Part shown: positions 1 through 11,052 of the stretch, one piece after another
How positions within the stretch are numbered: position 1 is the first letter of the stretch
How the letters are laid out: the number at the start of each line of letters is the position of its first letter
Assembly (NCBI GenBank): GCA_022575985.1
Contig: JAKSXM010000007.1
Location: 14,820,501 to 14,884,500, forward strand
Length of the DNA stretch: 64,000 nt
Source of the DNA: Anagrus nilaparvatae
Lineage: Eukaryota > Arthropoda > Insecta > Hymenoptera > Mymaridae
Reading direction: 5' to 3'
Program-made: the position numbers and the translations under genes
Notes under the pieces: generated by a model
The model's input: only the letters and a program-made list of their open reading frames with translations
The model's database searches: none
What the model was told of the DNA's origin: nothing

Positions 1-174
1 CAGATAAAATGGGGCATAGAACCGAGATATCAATGTCCTTATTGTGGAAAACTATCGAAAATTCTATCTAATGCATGGAAGCATATAAATCTTGTACATG
101 GTGACAATAAAATATATTGCATAGACGTCACAACAGAGACAGTCATAAAGCCTAGAAAACGAAATAAATTTTAG
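1..174 (+). CDS. lola-like: lola-type alternative terminal exon (partial, cut by window start)
   Basis: The window opens inside a zinc-finger exon. Frame 1 reads without a stop to TAG at 172-174. It encodes a complete C2H2 finger (CPYC, then H and H separated by four residues, WKHINLVH), followed by the tail KIYCIDVTTETVIKP, which closely resembles the tail of the next exon (VYCIDVITKETITPR). The C2HC finger expected before it lies upstream of base 1. The layout matches the other terminal exons of this locus, so I read it as one of the mutually exclusive 3' ends of a lola-type BTB zinc-finger transcription factor, where each end gives a different DNA-binding specificity. The splice acceptor is not visible. 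Confidence 0.75.
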   Translation, partial: QIKWGIEPRYQCPYCGKLSKILSNAWKHINLVHGDNKIYCIDVTTETVIKPRKRNKF

Positions 175-515
175 GTATTTTAATGAAAAGTTAAAGACAA
201 TTAAATTAATACTAAAGGCCGTCATCGAATATATTAAATTAAGTATTTATTGATAAGCTGCTTGGTGTTAATATTAGTTCGTTCAATTATACTTAACGAT
301 TAATTGATAGTCATTTTAAACTGCAAAAAAGTAAATTGCATTTTAGTTTTTATTGATGGACACAATTTCACTTTTCATTTTATTCTTCATTATGTCTGTA
401 AAAGCTTTTGTTTCTGTATAAAACAGGAATTTAATGATAGTTAATAAGAAATTTCACGAATTTATTCGCATTAATAGAATTTGAAATAATAAATTATTTT
501 GTTTTATGTTCACAG

Positions 516-856
516 ATGATTTTGAAACACAATCTTTAACTGTTTATCAAATGTTCACACCGAAACATCATCGTCGAAGTGGATACTATGGACGAAAAAA
601 TCATTCATGTGAAAAATGTGGTAAAACTTATGTTTCTGAGAAAAGTTTAGTTCGTCATGTACGTTATGAATGTGGAATGCCGAGAAGATTTAAATGTCCA
701 TATTGTGAAATTAGTATAAGGCAACAAACTCATGCATGGAGTCATATTAGAGTCAATCATCCAAACTGTGAAGTTTACTGTATTGATGTTATAACCAAAG
801 AAACAATTACTCCTAGGATGTTATACAAATATTATCCTAACGCATCCATTTTATAA
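516..856 (+). CDS. lola-like: lola-type alternative terminal exon, C2HC + C2H2 fingers
   Basis: A terminal coding exon begins after the acceptor TTTATGTTCACAG (ends at 515). The first two bases (AT) complete a G-initial codon (GAT, Asp) from the shared upstream exon. Finger 1 is CEKCGKTYVSEKSLVRHVRYEC, a C2HC form with Cys in the last ligand position, typical of lola isoforms. Finger 2 is CPYC...HIRVNH. The tail contains VYCIDVITKETITPR and ends at TAA 854-856. An AATAAA at 901-906 is a candidate poly(A) signal. It should act as a nuclear DNA-binding C-terminus joined to the upstream BTB domain. The reading frame is intact. An upstream ATG at 506 lies in the intron and is not a start. Confidence 0.85.
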
Positions 857-1249
857 ATTATAAACCTTTCTAAGTTGGTATCAGAAAGGAAGCGAAGTAA
901 AATAAACTGGCCAGATTTAGCAGACTTGAAATTACATTTACTAGATCTGGCCTGAGCTTTCGTTTCCTTGCGAACTAAATTGTTGAGTGAAACTCTTACT
1001 GGCGTTCATTTACTGTGTAATAACCTGCATACTTTTTAGATGTCAGAAAAACTTCATGTTATAATAATTTGATTTATTTGATGTAACTAGTCTAGAAATT
1101 AAAGTTAAAACTAAGTCACTGTAGTTTACATTAATTTTATTTATTCAATATTTCATAATTTTATTTATTATTTTTAGGTAAATAATAACAAGTATATATA
1201 TACTTGTTTTCTCAAAATAATTTATTTATTTTAGCTTACCCATTGAAAT
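857..1249. other. AT-rich intronic spacer
   Basis: This holds the 3' UTR of the preceding terminal exon (AATAAA at 901) and then AT-rich sequence. No further gene is seen. Confidence 0.5.
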
Positions 1250-1516
1250 AAATAGTATATTTACGGCTCGTGTCTAGAAAAGTAAAGAATTGCCCAAATC
1301 GCCCGTAAATTACTTTTGAAGGCAAAGCGCATGGTAAACTGTGATTTGAGGCTTTCTTTCTTTATGAACAAGGGCCTTATAACATTCCTCTATGTCATTA
1401 GCCAGAAAATGCGTTTTTCTTTTCGGTTGCCCAATAGTCGAGAAATACGTGCTTTTTGGCCACTGACCAGAAAAGATACTTTTTTATGCCATATTAGAAC
1501 ATTATGGATGTTTTAA
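1250..1516. repeat. Dispersed foldback repeat, copy 1 (diverged)
   Basis: The core runs from TTACGGCTCGTGTCTAGAAA through AAGAATTGCCCAAATCGC, a variable centre, then GTAAACTGTGATTTGAGGC. The two halves are imperfect reverse complements. The same core recurs at 30826-31200, 35690-36140 and, inverted, at 37480-37660. The short open frame here is a by-product of the repeat, because it recurs with the repeat and shows no domain. Confidence 0.6.
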
Positions 1517-1915
1517 ATATTAATTTAGATACTAATGTTTGTTTAGTCTAATAATTTTGTATACGAATATTAATAAAAATTTTAGAAATTTCGGCTAAAT
1601 TTAAAAATTTTTAGTAATCAAAAAATGAGCTTGTTCATTTCTTAATATTATAAAATAATTAATAATATTTAAATTACTTGTATAAAAAATATTTTTAAAA
1701 ATTGTTATCGTTACCTGAGTCATAATAACTAGAAAAATAATTCTGGTGATTATTGAGATAATTATTGAAATGTAGATTTCTTGATAATAAACAAATTATT
1801 CTAAAATCGATTTTGTTGCTTATTTGTTAAAAAAATTAATTTCTCAGTTGAAGCAGAGTGCTAGAAGTGGATGAATTAAAATGAATAAAAACTAATAATG
1901 ATTTATTTTTTTCAG

Positions 1916-2031
1916 GTTGTCCAATGAAACATTCAAGTTTAATCCAATCTAAATGTCTAAAAAATATTTTTCATCTTCGAATCCTTAAAGAAATCAGAAA
2001 AAAAAGGATTGTGTGCTTCAGAATCACTTAA
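1916..2031 (+). other. Possible very degenerate lola-type terminal exon
   Basis: A good acceptor (TTATTTTTTTCAG, ends at 1915) is followed, in the locus-wide phase, by 38 open codons ending at TAA 2029-2031. The peptide has a few Cys and His residues and basic stretches but no recognisable finger. It lies where an exon would be expected by spacing. It may be an eroded exon or chance. Confidence 0.15.
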
Positions 2032-2422
2032 ATTTAAAATAAGAAAAAGTACAATATAATAATCAAAGACATTAACTTAATCGTTGTTAAAAAATATGAT
2101 AATTTTAAAAAAATCAATTAATTTTTTTAAAAACAATAATTTGAGAAGCATGAATTTGCTGCATGGTAAATATAATTGCAGTGATCATTTTTATTTTGCA
2201 AAGTTGTAAAAATTAACTACATTTTAAAGATCACAATACCCAGATTTTTAGTCCTGGCAAATGAAAATTTTAATTGCAGCTAAATGGAAGTTCATTTATG
2301 GTTTTAATTTCTGTAACTTTTTTGGTTGTCAAATTTATTAGCTTTTACCTAAAATAATAGTTAAATAATTTTAAAATACTTATCTTCTTGTAGTTTAATT
2401 AAAAAAATTAATTTTTTTTCAG

Positions 2423-2643
2423 AATACTTTTCATTCCCTACGTTTGGAATCAGGAACAAAAGATTTTTCTGTCATCAATGTGGCCGAGCCTACCAACTTC
2501 AGCGTTCCCTAAAGCGACATCTAATAATAGAATGTGGACAGAGACCAAAACACAAATGCCCGTATTGTAACCATTACAGCAAATACAAAGCTAGTATAAT
2601 GAAGCATATTGAAAATAGACATCCAGAACTTTATTCGCTTTAA
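2423..2643 (+). CDS. lola-like: lola-type alternative terminal exon, C2HC + C2H2 fingers
   Basis: The acceptor is TTTTTTTTCAG (ends at 2422). The exon starts AA, completing GAA (Glu) in the locus-wide phase, and runs 72 codons to TAA 2641-2643. Finger 1 is CHQCGRAYQLQRSLKRHLII then EC (C2HC type). Finger 2 is CPYCNHYSKYKASIMKHIEN then RH. The tail is only PELYSL. There is no in-frame Met near the start, as expected for an internal-acceptor terminal exon, so a gene finder that requires a start codon would miss it. The function inferred is the same as for the other ends: an alternative DNA-binding module of a BTB transcription factor. Confidence 0.85.
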
Positions 2644-2970
2644 GCCTGTAAAAATTGATATTTATACAAAAATTAAATTTTTATGCTGTTCCCTAAAAAT
2701 TTTTACAGTTTATTTTTAAATTTGGTATTAAAGAAATATGAAGTATTAAATTTATGTAGTGCAATTATAAAATAAATAAAAATTGAAATTTTGAGATCTT
2801 GAAAAGTTTTGAACTATTAGAGGTTGGTTTCTAGTAAAACTGTACATAGTAAAAATTCTTGTCCGGGTAATTACTATCTATTCTAATTATAGTTCAAATC
2901 TTTCTTAAGATTTCAGAGATATTTATTAAACACTTGAATGTATTCAAAAGTTGTGGAAAGAAAATACTAC

Positions 2971-3010
2971 ACTGAAAAAAATTCTGGTGGTAGCAGCCGG
3001 ATTTTTTGTT
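2971..3010. repeat. Single-ended remnant of a CACTG-TIR MITE
   Basis: ACACTGAAAAAAATTCTGG followed by TGGTAGCAGCCGG resembles the left end of the MITE at 25484-25830. No matching right end is seen nearby. Confidence 0.3.
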
Positions 3011-3453
3011 TTGTTTTAAAATTATTGCATATGGCTTGAAACATTAAGAAAATATTTTTAAAAAGTAATCAGAAACGAATGCTATTTTTAACCTCACTTC
3101 TAAATATTTTAATTCAACGTTTCTTAAATAAATATATTCTTGTTAAGAATATAGTTAAATTATATTTTTTCCTAATGCTAGGAAATATTGGCATATTAGT
3201 TACAACTATTTATTTTATTTGTTTTTTTTTTTAAATTTGTTTACGTTTATTTTATAAGAAATGGAGAATAAATCTTTGCTTTTGAACCTTGCTTTCTATC
3301 TATTTTCGCTATTCATAAATAATTTATTTCTAAATATTGAAAAAAGTTTTAAAAATCGCCTTTTTTATTAGCTTATCAATTTTCTAGCAAAATTATTAAT
3401 AAAAAAGTTCCTTAGGAACTCTACTTTATAAAATTGTATTTTTATTTTTGCAG

Positions 3454-3779
3454 ATAACTTGGATTCTTATGACTATCTATCAATGATACGAAAGCCCATT
3501 CGGGAAACTAAAGGGAATTTTAAGTGCGAAAAATGTGGCCGAGGTTACATGAGAGCATCCTGCTTAACTCGTCATCTTAATGTAGAATGCGGAAAAGCAC
3601 CAAAATATCAGTGTAAAATTTGTAATGGCTGGTTCAAATATAAACATAATTTAACTGCACATACGCAACTCCACGTTGAAGATCCTAAATTTGAATGTCC
3701 ACTATGTGCAAAAAAATTTTACAGAAAAGATAAGTTTATTGATCATCAAAAAAAGTATCATACACTCTCTGGCTTGTAA
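3454..3779 (+). CDS. lola-like: lola-type alternative terminal exon with three zinc fingers
   Basis: The acceptor is TTTATTTTTGCAG (ends at 3453). The exon begins AT-AAC, again Asp by phase, and runs to TAA 3777-3779. It differs from its neighbours in having three fingers: CEKCGRGYMRASCLTRHLNV then EC (C2HC), CKICNGWFKYKHNLTAHTQL then H (C2H2), and CPLCAKKFYRKDKFIDHQKK then YH (C2H2). The linker between fingers 2 and 3 is VEDPKFE. A third finger should give a longer DNA recognition site than the two-finger ends. The frame is fully open. Confidence 0.87.
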
Positions 3780-4084
3780 AGAACGTTTAAAAATACAAAC
3801 ACGATAACTCAAGACTTATGTAAACAATGAAAATTTATTTCGAAATAATATTTTTACACAGTTGTAAATTACATTTAAAATATTTATATAATTGCTTAAA
3901 GTTTCTAAATTCTGGTTTTTAAAGAAAATCAAATTAGAACTCTTTGTAAAAAGCTCTTTGGTGGCCTTTCGGAATTCAGAACCACTGATATGCAATCGTA
4001 GCGTTTTGACGAAATTAAAAAAAAAATAAATGTTATTTTCATAAAATAGGAAATAAAATTTAAGTAAGACTAAATAACAGATGA

Positions 4085-4185
4085 GACATAATTACTAAAA
4101 AGTACTGTAATAAATAAAATTTATCTTGCGCAAGGAAAGTAGATTTTCTGAAATGTCTTTTGCAGCTAATATGTTTGTTAATTTT
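4085..4185 (-). mobile_element. Severed left piece of an older copia element (protease/spacer region)
   Basis: Read on the minus strand, this is collinear with the old copia fragment at 13438 onward. It encodes a KDISENLLSLRK-like segment that matches the part of copia polyprotein just after the protease. The segment KDIANNLLSLRKF occurs in the younger element near 10.8 kb. The two pieces are separated exactly by the copia element at 4186-13432 and its 5-bp duplication ATTTT (4181-4185 and 13433-13437). Further left (about 3960-4085) the sequence instead resembles, inverted, 17930-18040. Confidence 0.7.
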
Positions 4186-4476
4186 TAATGGATTAATATA
4201 ATCCTTAGATTATATTAGAATTAATAACACAAAATAACAACACTTTATTTAACTTTCTAAATATTTGTTTATTAATAATCTGAGTGAATCTGAGTTTTAT
4301 TTATAATATTTAATCTGAGTCTTATCGTACATTTATATGCATATACGTGTTTCTATAAGTCCCAAAATATACTAACTAATATGACATAAAAAGAGCGGGA
4401 CGACGTATCGTTCCGATCAATGTATGTATATGATCAGATGGCAGCATCAATCAATATTGTTGAATATTCTCCAACC
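4186..4476 (-). repeat. Copia 3' LTR
   Basis: About 290 bp, direct repeat of 13156-13432, sharing TAATATAATCCTTAGATTAT at one end and GGCAGCATCAATCAATATT near the other. The terminal dinucleotides are eroded (TA and CC on the plus strand, where the other LTR has TG and CA). Several indels separate the two LTRs, so the insertion is not recent. Confidence 0.85.
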
Positions 4477-4492
4477 TTCCCTCCATTCGACA
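4477..4492 (-). promoter_or_regulatory. Polypurine tract next to copia 3' LTR
   Basis: On the minus strand GAATGGAGGGAAGG directly precedes the LTR start (TTGGAGAATATTC), the expected place for the plus-strand DNA primer of an LTR retrotransposon. Confidence 0.6.
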
Positions 4493-4859
4493 TGGTTGAT
4501 TTCAAAATCAATTCAACAAACAAATTATTTAATTATTTAATTATAAATGAAAGTATTAAAGTATGCAGAGGAAAGTAGTCCCTATTTACTTAAATAATCT
4601 ATTTTAACATTTTATTGTAATAATGAAAAGAAAATTTATTATTTTCATTTTAATTTTGTTAATGATTATGAATTGACTTTTCAGTATTTCCGCTATTTGC
4701 TGTTATCTGTGAACAAAAAAACAAAATAAAATTAAAGGTTAACTTAATAAACAATTTTAATTCTATAGGTTTTAGATTAATTCATAAAGTTTCATTCTAA
4801 TTTTATTTTCTCTGCGTTTAAGATTCTTTTAGACAGTTTATCGTGGCTTCTTCAGTCTA

Positions 4860-5722
4860 GTGGTTTTGTCATAATATCTGCAATATTTTCTTTTGATTGA
4901 ACCCATTTGCAAATAACTAAGCTAAGGATTTAACATAGTCTCCATGACTTTCTGCAATTGGATTTTTCTTTCCTGTTTCTTCTCTAAATCTAAGACTTTC
5001 TTGAATTGTTTCAACTGGATAATCAAAATCTTTAAATTTATGACTTCCATCCATTTAAGTATTTTATTTGCTGAAGTATTATTATATTATTATATTATTA
5101 TATTATTATATTATTACATTATTATATAGTATTATTATCGCACCAGATTGTAATTGGGTAAAATGTTTTTTCTATGATCTCTCTTATGGCTTTATCTAAC
5201 GAAATTAATTCTCGAGAGGCTTCGCTGTTTGATAAATATTTTGAATAGCAAGTAGATGTAGTATTTTGTCCTTGTTTATGACTACGCCAAGCAATAGCAT
5301 CGCCGTATAATGTAAATACATAATCAATGGTAGATGATTAATCATTCCAATCCCTATGACTTGCATCTGTGGTAGCTTCTAATGTATCAGTTTTGGCCTT
5401 ATAAGTTAGCCCGAGAAAAGTAGTTCCTCTTAGATATCTCAAAAATCTTTTGACATCTTTTCAGTCTTCAGCAGAAGGATTAGTCTGTTTTCTTAATAAT
5501 ATATTTACCTGCTAAGTATAATAAACTCCCAATAGCTTCTCTATATGGAACTTGTTGAGTATAATCTGAAGTATCTTTTACTTTTCTTTTCTGAATAGTT
5601 CGTTTCTTTGGCCTTCCTCTAGTTCTTTTCTTTTGCTCATTTTCGTTTGCCAAATTTTTTTTCTCCGAATCTGAATCATTTTCCATTTTGGTTTCTGAAT
5701 CAGAATTTTCAAATGAGATCAA
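4860..5722 (-). pseudogene. Copia pol remnant: RT end and RNase H
   Basis: Minus-strand frames encode the end of the copia reverse transcriptase (PYREAIGSLLYLAG at about 5540-5510), then RNase H-like sequence (RFLRYLRGTTFLGLTYKAKT, then TTDASHRDWND, AWRSHKQ and NSEASRELISLDKAIRE) down to about 5150. In-frame stops occur (for example after WND), so it cannot be translated whole. The upstream part has an acidic stretch (SDSETKMENDSDSEKK) and an AT-hook-like RGRPKKRT, which also occur at 6720-6840. Most of the reverse transcriptase, including its catalytic YVDD-type motif, is absent. Confidence 0.7.
5078..5140. repeat. AT-rich microsatellite (ATTATTAT)n
   Basis: Roughly eight repeats of ATTATTAT, slightly interrupted near the right end. 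Confidence 0.9.
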
Positions 5723-6655
5723 TTCTGTATAGGAGACATAAATTGTTTAGATTTTTAACAACCTCTTTAATTGCCTTGTAAAAATATGATCGTTTTTCTC
5801 CTGTAGTAATGGGATCAGCGCCATCATTTGTTACTCCATCTCTTAAAATTGATTCAAATTTGATTATGAATTCTACAGCTTTTTCTGTTAAGTGCATTCG
5901 TATATTCTCTAAGCGTTGTCTTATTGCTAAGTTCGAGGTATTCGATTCTATCCTCTTATATTCTTTTAAGAATTCAATAATTTTCTTTGGATCTGTTATA
6001 TCCGATATTTGGTTGTGATAGTAGTTGTGAATTCTATTTATTATTATTTCCCTAACTTTGATGTTTCTTCTCTCTTTTTCTTCATATGGATATGTACATG
6101 TTGTAGCAGCAGGATCTATCATATCGAATAATTCAAAGGATTTTAATTCTGATTTCAGAAAATCGTACCATAAACTCAAAGACATTTTATTCGTTAGTTT
6201 GTATTCTCTATTTATGTCAATTTTTATTTCGTTTATTTGTTTGATAGACATTTTAAAGTATTTTTCAACATTATATTATTTAAATTATCCGAGTTCGTGC
6301 TTGCATCAGAGTTTAAGCTAGTTGTCTGATCATTACTGACTATTGTATCGTTATTAATCATTGTTGAATTCAAAAATTGATTATTGTTTACTGGTGAACT
6401 CTTGCTGTTATTTCTTAATTCTAAACAGTTGCTTACGATTTTCTGGGCTGCTTCCATAGTCGTGCATAATAAACTTGATATTTCTTTTACGCGTTCTAGT
6501 TGTATTGTTACTTCAGAATATTCTATATTACTGTTTTCATTTTTGACATTTGAAAATAGTCAGTCACTTTTTTCTGAGTTTTGTCTGAAAATAATTATTT
6601 ATTTAATCTGAGTTTTGATATTCTTAACCATTCTTTTTAAATTTCGTTTAATTTC
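5709..6655 (-). pseudogene. Duplicated copia gag segment inside pol
   Basis: This minus-strand stretch is nearly identical to 11510-12408: both include AAGAATGGTTAAGAATATC, the 5' leader and the N-terminal two thirds of gag. A frameshift near 6240 splits it in two, and a short extra segment lies near 6500. The gag reading is then joined abruptly to the pol linker ISFENSDSETKM, which also occurs upstream at 6840. The join therefore looks like a rearrangement or template switch rather than normal element order. Confidence 0.75.
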
Positions 6656-6689
6656 TTGTTTTGCTTTTCTGTCAGGTTGTTTTCTGACT

Positions 6690-7668
6690 ATATCTGAGTT
6701 TTCGTAAATATTCATCTCGGCAGTTCGTTTCTTTGGCCTTCCTCTTTTTCTTTTATTTTGCTCATTTTCGTTTGTCAACTTTTTTTCTCTGAATCTGAAT
6801 CATTTTCCATTTCGGTTTCTGAATCAGAATTTTCAAATGAGATCAATTCTAAATCTATAATATTTTGACATTCACCATTTTCTGCGTTTTGGACTATTTA
6901 TAATTTTTGTATTCGTCTTTGTATACTAATTTTTCATTAAATCTTACATGTCTAGAACATAGAAATTTCCCAGAAGGAGGATGCCATTAAACGCAGTCTG
7001 TATTTTAAAAACCTACTTATACTGTTTTTATAGCATTTGCCGAGAATTTAGTTTCTGAAATTGGTATTCTAACATACGCGATACATCCAAATCTTTTGAT
7101 TTTATCAAGGTGTAAGTTTTGTTTAGGAACAAATTTTTCTATTGGAGTGATGAAGTTATTTGATTTATGAGATGTTCTATTGTAAATATATGTAGAAGTT
7201 TCAGCTGCTAATATCCACATACTTTGAGGTAAACCTGAGTCTAGTAATAAGGATGCAATTTTCCATTTTAACGTCAAATTAAAACGTTCCGCCGTACCAT
7301 TGAGTTGTGGCATATATGCATGAGCAAAATCATTATCAATTTTCTCTCTATTCATGATTTCTAAGAAATGCCCATATAAATATTCCTTAGCGTTATCTGC
7401 TCTAATATAACAAACTTTTTTGTTTTCGCCTAAAATATTGCTGCTATGTTGTGAAAATTTTTCTAAACATTCACCTGCTTGATTTTTCTTTTTAATTGAA
7501 TAAATTTTTGCATATCTAGAAAAATCATCAATGAAGGTAATAATATATTTATTTCCTCCCGGGAATGAAATTGGTTTAAAACGTCCCATCATACCACGAT
7601 GAATTCTTTGTAAGGGATTATCTGCTCTTGTTCTAATTTTTATACAAGGCTGTTTTTTTGTAGGACAT
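6690..7668 (-). pseudogene. Copia integrase core and linker
   Basis: Minus strand. From about 7660 the frame enters the copia integrase rve domain: GRFKPISFPGGNKYIITFID with the first Asp in FIDDFSRY, then the second catalytic Asp in RADNAKEYL, and the NGTAERFN stretch carrying the Glu. So the D,D,E triad is visible in 7592-7017. It continues with a C-terminal KIKRFGCIAYVRIP region. Beyond 7016 come several stops and then an AT-hook-like KRKRGRPKKRT linker before homology breaks into the duplicated gag. The preceding zinc-binding half lies across the gypsy insertion at 10159-10296. Confidence 0.8.
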
Positions 7669-8104
7669 TGGGGGGGTTAAAAACAATTAATAACATTTTT
7701 GTTAATTAATAATAAAATACAATTTAAACATTTATTAAAAAACAGCACCAAATTAAAAGTTCATAATCAATATAAAATACAATACTTCATAATTCATCGA
7801 TAAAACACACAGAAACTACATTACAATAAAATCAGTTCATTATACATATTACGCATCATTAACTTCTTTCATCTCAAGGCAGACTGACGCGTTAATCTGC
7901 TCTCCCCTGAAATTAGAAGAAAGAGACAGCTGCTACTTTCCTAAAACAAAAGCCGCCCAAAGTCGCCCGGGCCTTCTCGGCCTTTCTCCCGTTACTTACG
8001 AAAAAACTTAGAAAAAAAACATATTAGAATAAAAGCATAAGTAAATGAATTAAAATAATAATAATAATAAAAACTACCAATCCCACAGTTCGGCCGTCCT
8101 GACA
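7669..8104 (-). repeat. Gypsy 3' LTR (candidate)
   Basis: On the minus strand it starts TGTCAGGACGGCCGAACTG just after the pol frame and ends in CCCCCCCA at the copia junction, giving TG...CA ends. An AATAAA lies near its end. No second copy is present, so the limits are inferred. Confidence 0.6.
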
Positions 8105-8125
8105 TTTACCTGACTTCAGGTAACC

Positions 8126-9300
8126 TTAGTCCTCGAAACTTGTTCCATCCCCAAGGTCGTCTAGATCACAAAAGCTGTCCAGGTTGTCCGCATGACCTCG
8201 CCATGGTGTTACGTCTTCAGCCTCTGCGTTGGTATGTATGGGACCATCACCATCCCCCACCTTTTCAACGTCATATCGGTCATGTTCTTTGACCTTTGTG
8301 ATTCGATTAGGTCCAAAGCTTCGAACTGCTAACTTCAAACCTGGTCCCCATTGTTTTCTCACTTTGGCAAACTATATCTCCCACCTGATACTTGACAGCT
8401 GGAACCCGATTTTCATCAAACGTCCGACGATTTTCTTCTTGAATTTTCTGTATCTGTTGCCTGGCTTTCTCTTGAATTTGATCTCGTTCGTCTTGAAACC
8501 TCTCATAAATCTCTGCATCTAACAAATTTACTAGATCTATATCTTCAGGAGTACGCATTTTTACGCCAAACATGACCTCAAACGGATTCTTGCCAACCGC
8601 TCGCTGATAAGAGCCGTTTATAGCTTTTTGCACCCTGTTGACTTTTTTATGCCATTTACCTGGACTCTCCGCGTCCAGTCTCCGAAAAAATCCCTCCACA
8701 ACACTGTTAACCCTTTCTACCTGGCCATTTCCCCTTGGCACTCCAGTGGTTATTTTATAGTGTTGCACTCCCTCCGAATTACAGTAATCCTCAAACTCCT
8801 CAGATGTAAACGCCGTGCCTCGATCAGAAATAAATCTTCGGGGATTTCCGAACGCCTTTTGATGCTCCCTTATTCTTTTAATAACCTCCTCCGTGGTTGT
8901 TGACTTTTTGGATAAATCCACACGAATTTCGCAAAAGCGTCGACTAATACAAGAAATGTTGGTATCCTTTTTTGCTCGACTCTAATGGTCCAATATGATC
9001 TAAATGGATTGTGTCTAAAGGCACGTCTCCTTTCGGCATCGGGTGTAAAAATCCCTATTTTCTCCCCATCTTTCTATTGCCTAAAATGCATGACACGCAA
9101 TTTTTAATAAACTTCTCCACCCGTTTTTGCATATTTTCGAACCAGTACCTTGTCTTAAGTACCTCCATAGTTTTCTTCGAACCAAAATGGCCCGCCTAAT
9201 GTACGCTCCTAATAATATCCTCTTGCATGCCCGCTGGTATAACTAGCAAAGGCTCTCCATCCTTGACCTTGCATAGATATTCTCCTCGAAGCATAAAGTC
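8126..9300 (-). pseudogene. Gypsy integrase
   Basis: Minus strand. The rve core is in 8921-8307: FISDRGTAFTSEEFEDYC carries the second catalytic Asp, and GVPRGNGQVERVN carries the Glu region. This is followed by GKWHKKVNRVQKAINGSYQR and the KNPFEVMFGVKMRTP motif common in gypsy integrases. The upstream zinc-binding region is in other frames between 9300 and 8940 with stops. A further frame (8362-8126) continues the C-terminal part as KEHDRYDVEKVGDGDGP and GHADNLDSF. At least two frameshifts separate the pieces, so it is non-functional. Confidence 0.8.
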
Positions 9301-9390
9301 TTCAAACTCACCTGACTCCAAGGCTTTGAAAACCGCCCTTAAGTGAGGATCTGATTTTTGCGCCCTCCCTATTCTCTCAACTAACCCATC

Positions 9391-10158
9391 TCAAATCATT
9401 AAAACTGCAGCTTGCCGACTCAAAGCATCTACGTTCCTCATTCTTGTCCCCGGACGATGTTCGATCTTATAGTCAAAACCTTCCAAACCACCAACCAGTT
9501 TCGAAACTCTCGCGGATACGTCTGGTTTCTCAATGGTTTGCCTTGCTGCATTGCAGTCAGTTACAATTTTAAATGGTATCCCGTGGAGATAAATTCTAAA
9601 TTTCTCCAGAGCTTTAACTATCGCCAAAAGCTCAATCTCATAACTGTGATACTTGGATTCTGTTGTCGTCGTTTTTCTGCTATAGTAGTATACCGGATGT
9701 AGCTTATTATCCTCAGAATTAACCTGCAAAAGGATGGCCGCGTAACCATCCTTCGACGCATCCGTATGCAACTCCGTTATTCTCCCTACTTGGTAAAGCT
9801 GAAGCACAGCCCCTCCTGCTAAAGCTCTCTTCAACGTCACGAAGGCCTCCTGCTGCTCTGGACCCCAGTGAAATTTTGCATCTTTTTTCAAGAGGTCAGA
9901 CAGTGGCTTAGCTATTTTCGCGAATCCTTCAATAAACTTGCGAAAATATGACGCCAAACCTAATAAACTATGCAACTTTTTCGTCGTCCTTGGTTGCAAA
10001 TAATTTAAAACATCAGCCGCCTTACTCGGCGATGGTCTGATTGTCCCATTTTCAACCTCATATCCAAGAAATTCAACTTTTCTGGATAAAAATGTGCACT
10101 TTAACCATTTGATTTTGATGCCAAAACGAGCTGCTCGCTCCAACACCTCTTTTAGCCT
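9391..10158 (-). pseudogene. Gypsy reverse transcriptase C-terminus and RNase H
   Basis: The minus-strand frame shows the RT thumb (KCTFLSRKVEFLGYEVENG, then LHSLLGLASYFRKFIEGFAK), the RNase H-like region with its first Asp in TELHTDASKDGYAA, the YSRKTTTTESKYHSYEIELL segment with the Glu, and IVTDCNA with the second Asp. It ends near EHRPGTRMRNVDALSRQ. The fingers and palm with the YLDD motif are absent. It is fused in frame to the copia gag-pre-integrase at 10159, a junction created by insertion. Confidence 0.85.
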
Positions 10159-10296
10159 TGTCATTTTCACCAGTTTGCATACTTCACAATCTTTTATAGA
10201 TTCTTCAAACATAACATTTTTTAATTTATTATGATTCTTTTGTAGACATTTAAAATAATTAATGGATGCATGGCCTAACCTTATATGCCATAGCAC
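10159..10296 (-). pseudogene. Copia gag-pre-integrase zinc-binding segment
   Basis: The minus-strand peptide begins LWHIRLGHASINYFKCL and ends CEVCKLVKMTRL. The His, His and Cys-x2-Cys ligands of the copia integrase N-terminal zinc domain are all present. The gypsy insertion follows directly. Confidence 0.8.
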
Positions 10297-11052
10297 TCCT
10301 TCTCATATTTTCTTTATATTAGAATTCTGACTTATTGAGTTTTGATTTAGAAACATATCATATGACAATCCCGCGGGTTTTTTTTCTATTTATCCTGTTT
10401 TTATCGAAATCTGAATCTAAAAAATAATCTGAGTCTAAAACTTCTTGATTGAGTTTTTGCTCATTTTCCCTCCCAAGATCAGACGGATTACAATCTGAAT
10501 TTTGTATATTATTTGAGTCCTCTAAAATTGTTCGGGAAAAATCTTGTATATCTGCTTAATATTGTTGTAAGAACTCATCAAGAGTCACTATCTGCGCTGT
10601 ACAAAAATAATTTTCATGATTCGGATCTAAGCAAGAATTTTCTGAGAATTGAGCTGTAAATTCTAACAACCAATTTGGTTTTTCATATATACCCAAGAGA
10701 TATTCTTGAATTGTTTCTTTATCGTATATTTTTAAAATTTTATTATCTAAATAAATACTTAATCCTATGTCTGCAAATTTTCTAAGTGATAGTAAATTAT
10801 TGGCAATATCTTTAGCGGCTATAATGTTAGTTAATTCTATGCTTTGATTTGAGTCAAGGTTTGACTTTTATTTGCACTTTTAATAATTTTATCATCAAAT
10901 TTTTCAAAATTGGAAAAAATTAACCCTTTATTAAAAATGTGCTCTGTGGCACCTGAGTCCGCAATAAAAGTAATATTATTTGAATATTTATCATAATTTA
11001 ATAAATTACCTGAAGCGTCAGCTGTACATGCCGCATTAGCCTTAGGTGTACG
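10297..11052 (-). pseudogene. Copia protease and linker, degenerate
   Basis: Minus-strand frames with several stops. Near 10.95 kb lies a copia aspartic protease-like ADSGATEH motif. It is followed by text resembling IAAKDIANNLLSLRKFADI, which also occurs in the severed older element. Further down are acidic and Ser-rich frames. Confidence 0.6.

Larger units (their letters stand above)
7669..10158 (-). mobile_element. 5'-truncated Ty3/gypsy retrotransposon nested in copia pol
   Basis: On the minus strand, gypsy reverse transcriptase C-terminus, RNase H and integrase sequences are followed by a 436-bp LTR. Copia sequence resumes on both sides (gag-pre-integrase at 10159-10296, integrase core at 7668 downward), showing insertion into copia. 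The gypsy 5' LTR, gag, protease and most of the RT are missing. Base composition is richer in GC than the flanks, which fits a later arrival. Confidence 0.85.
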
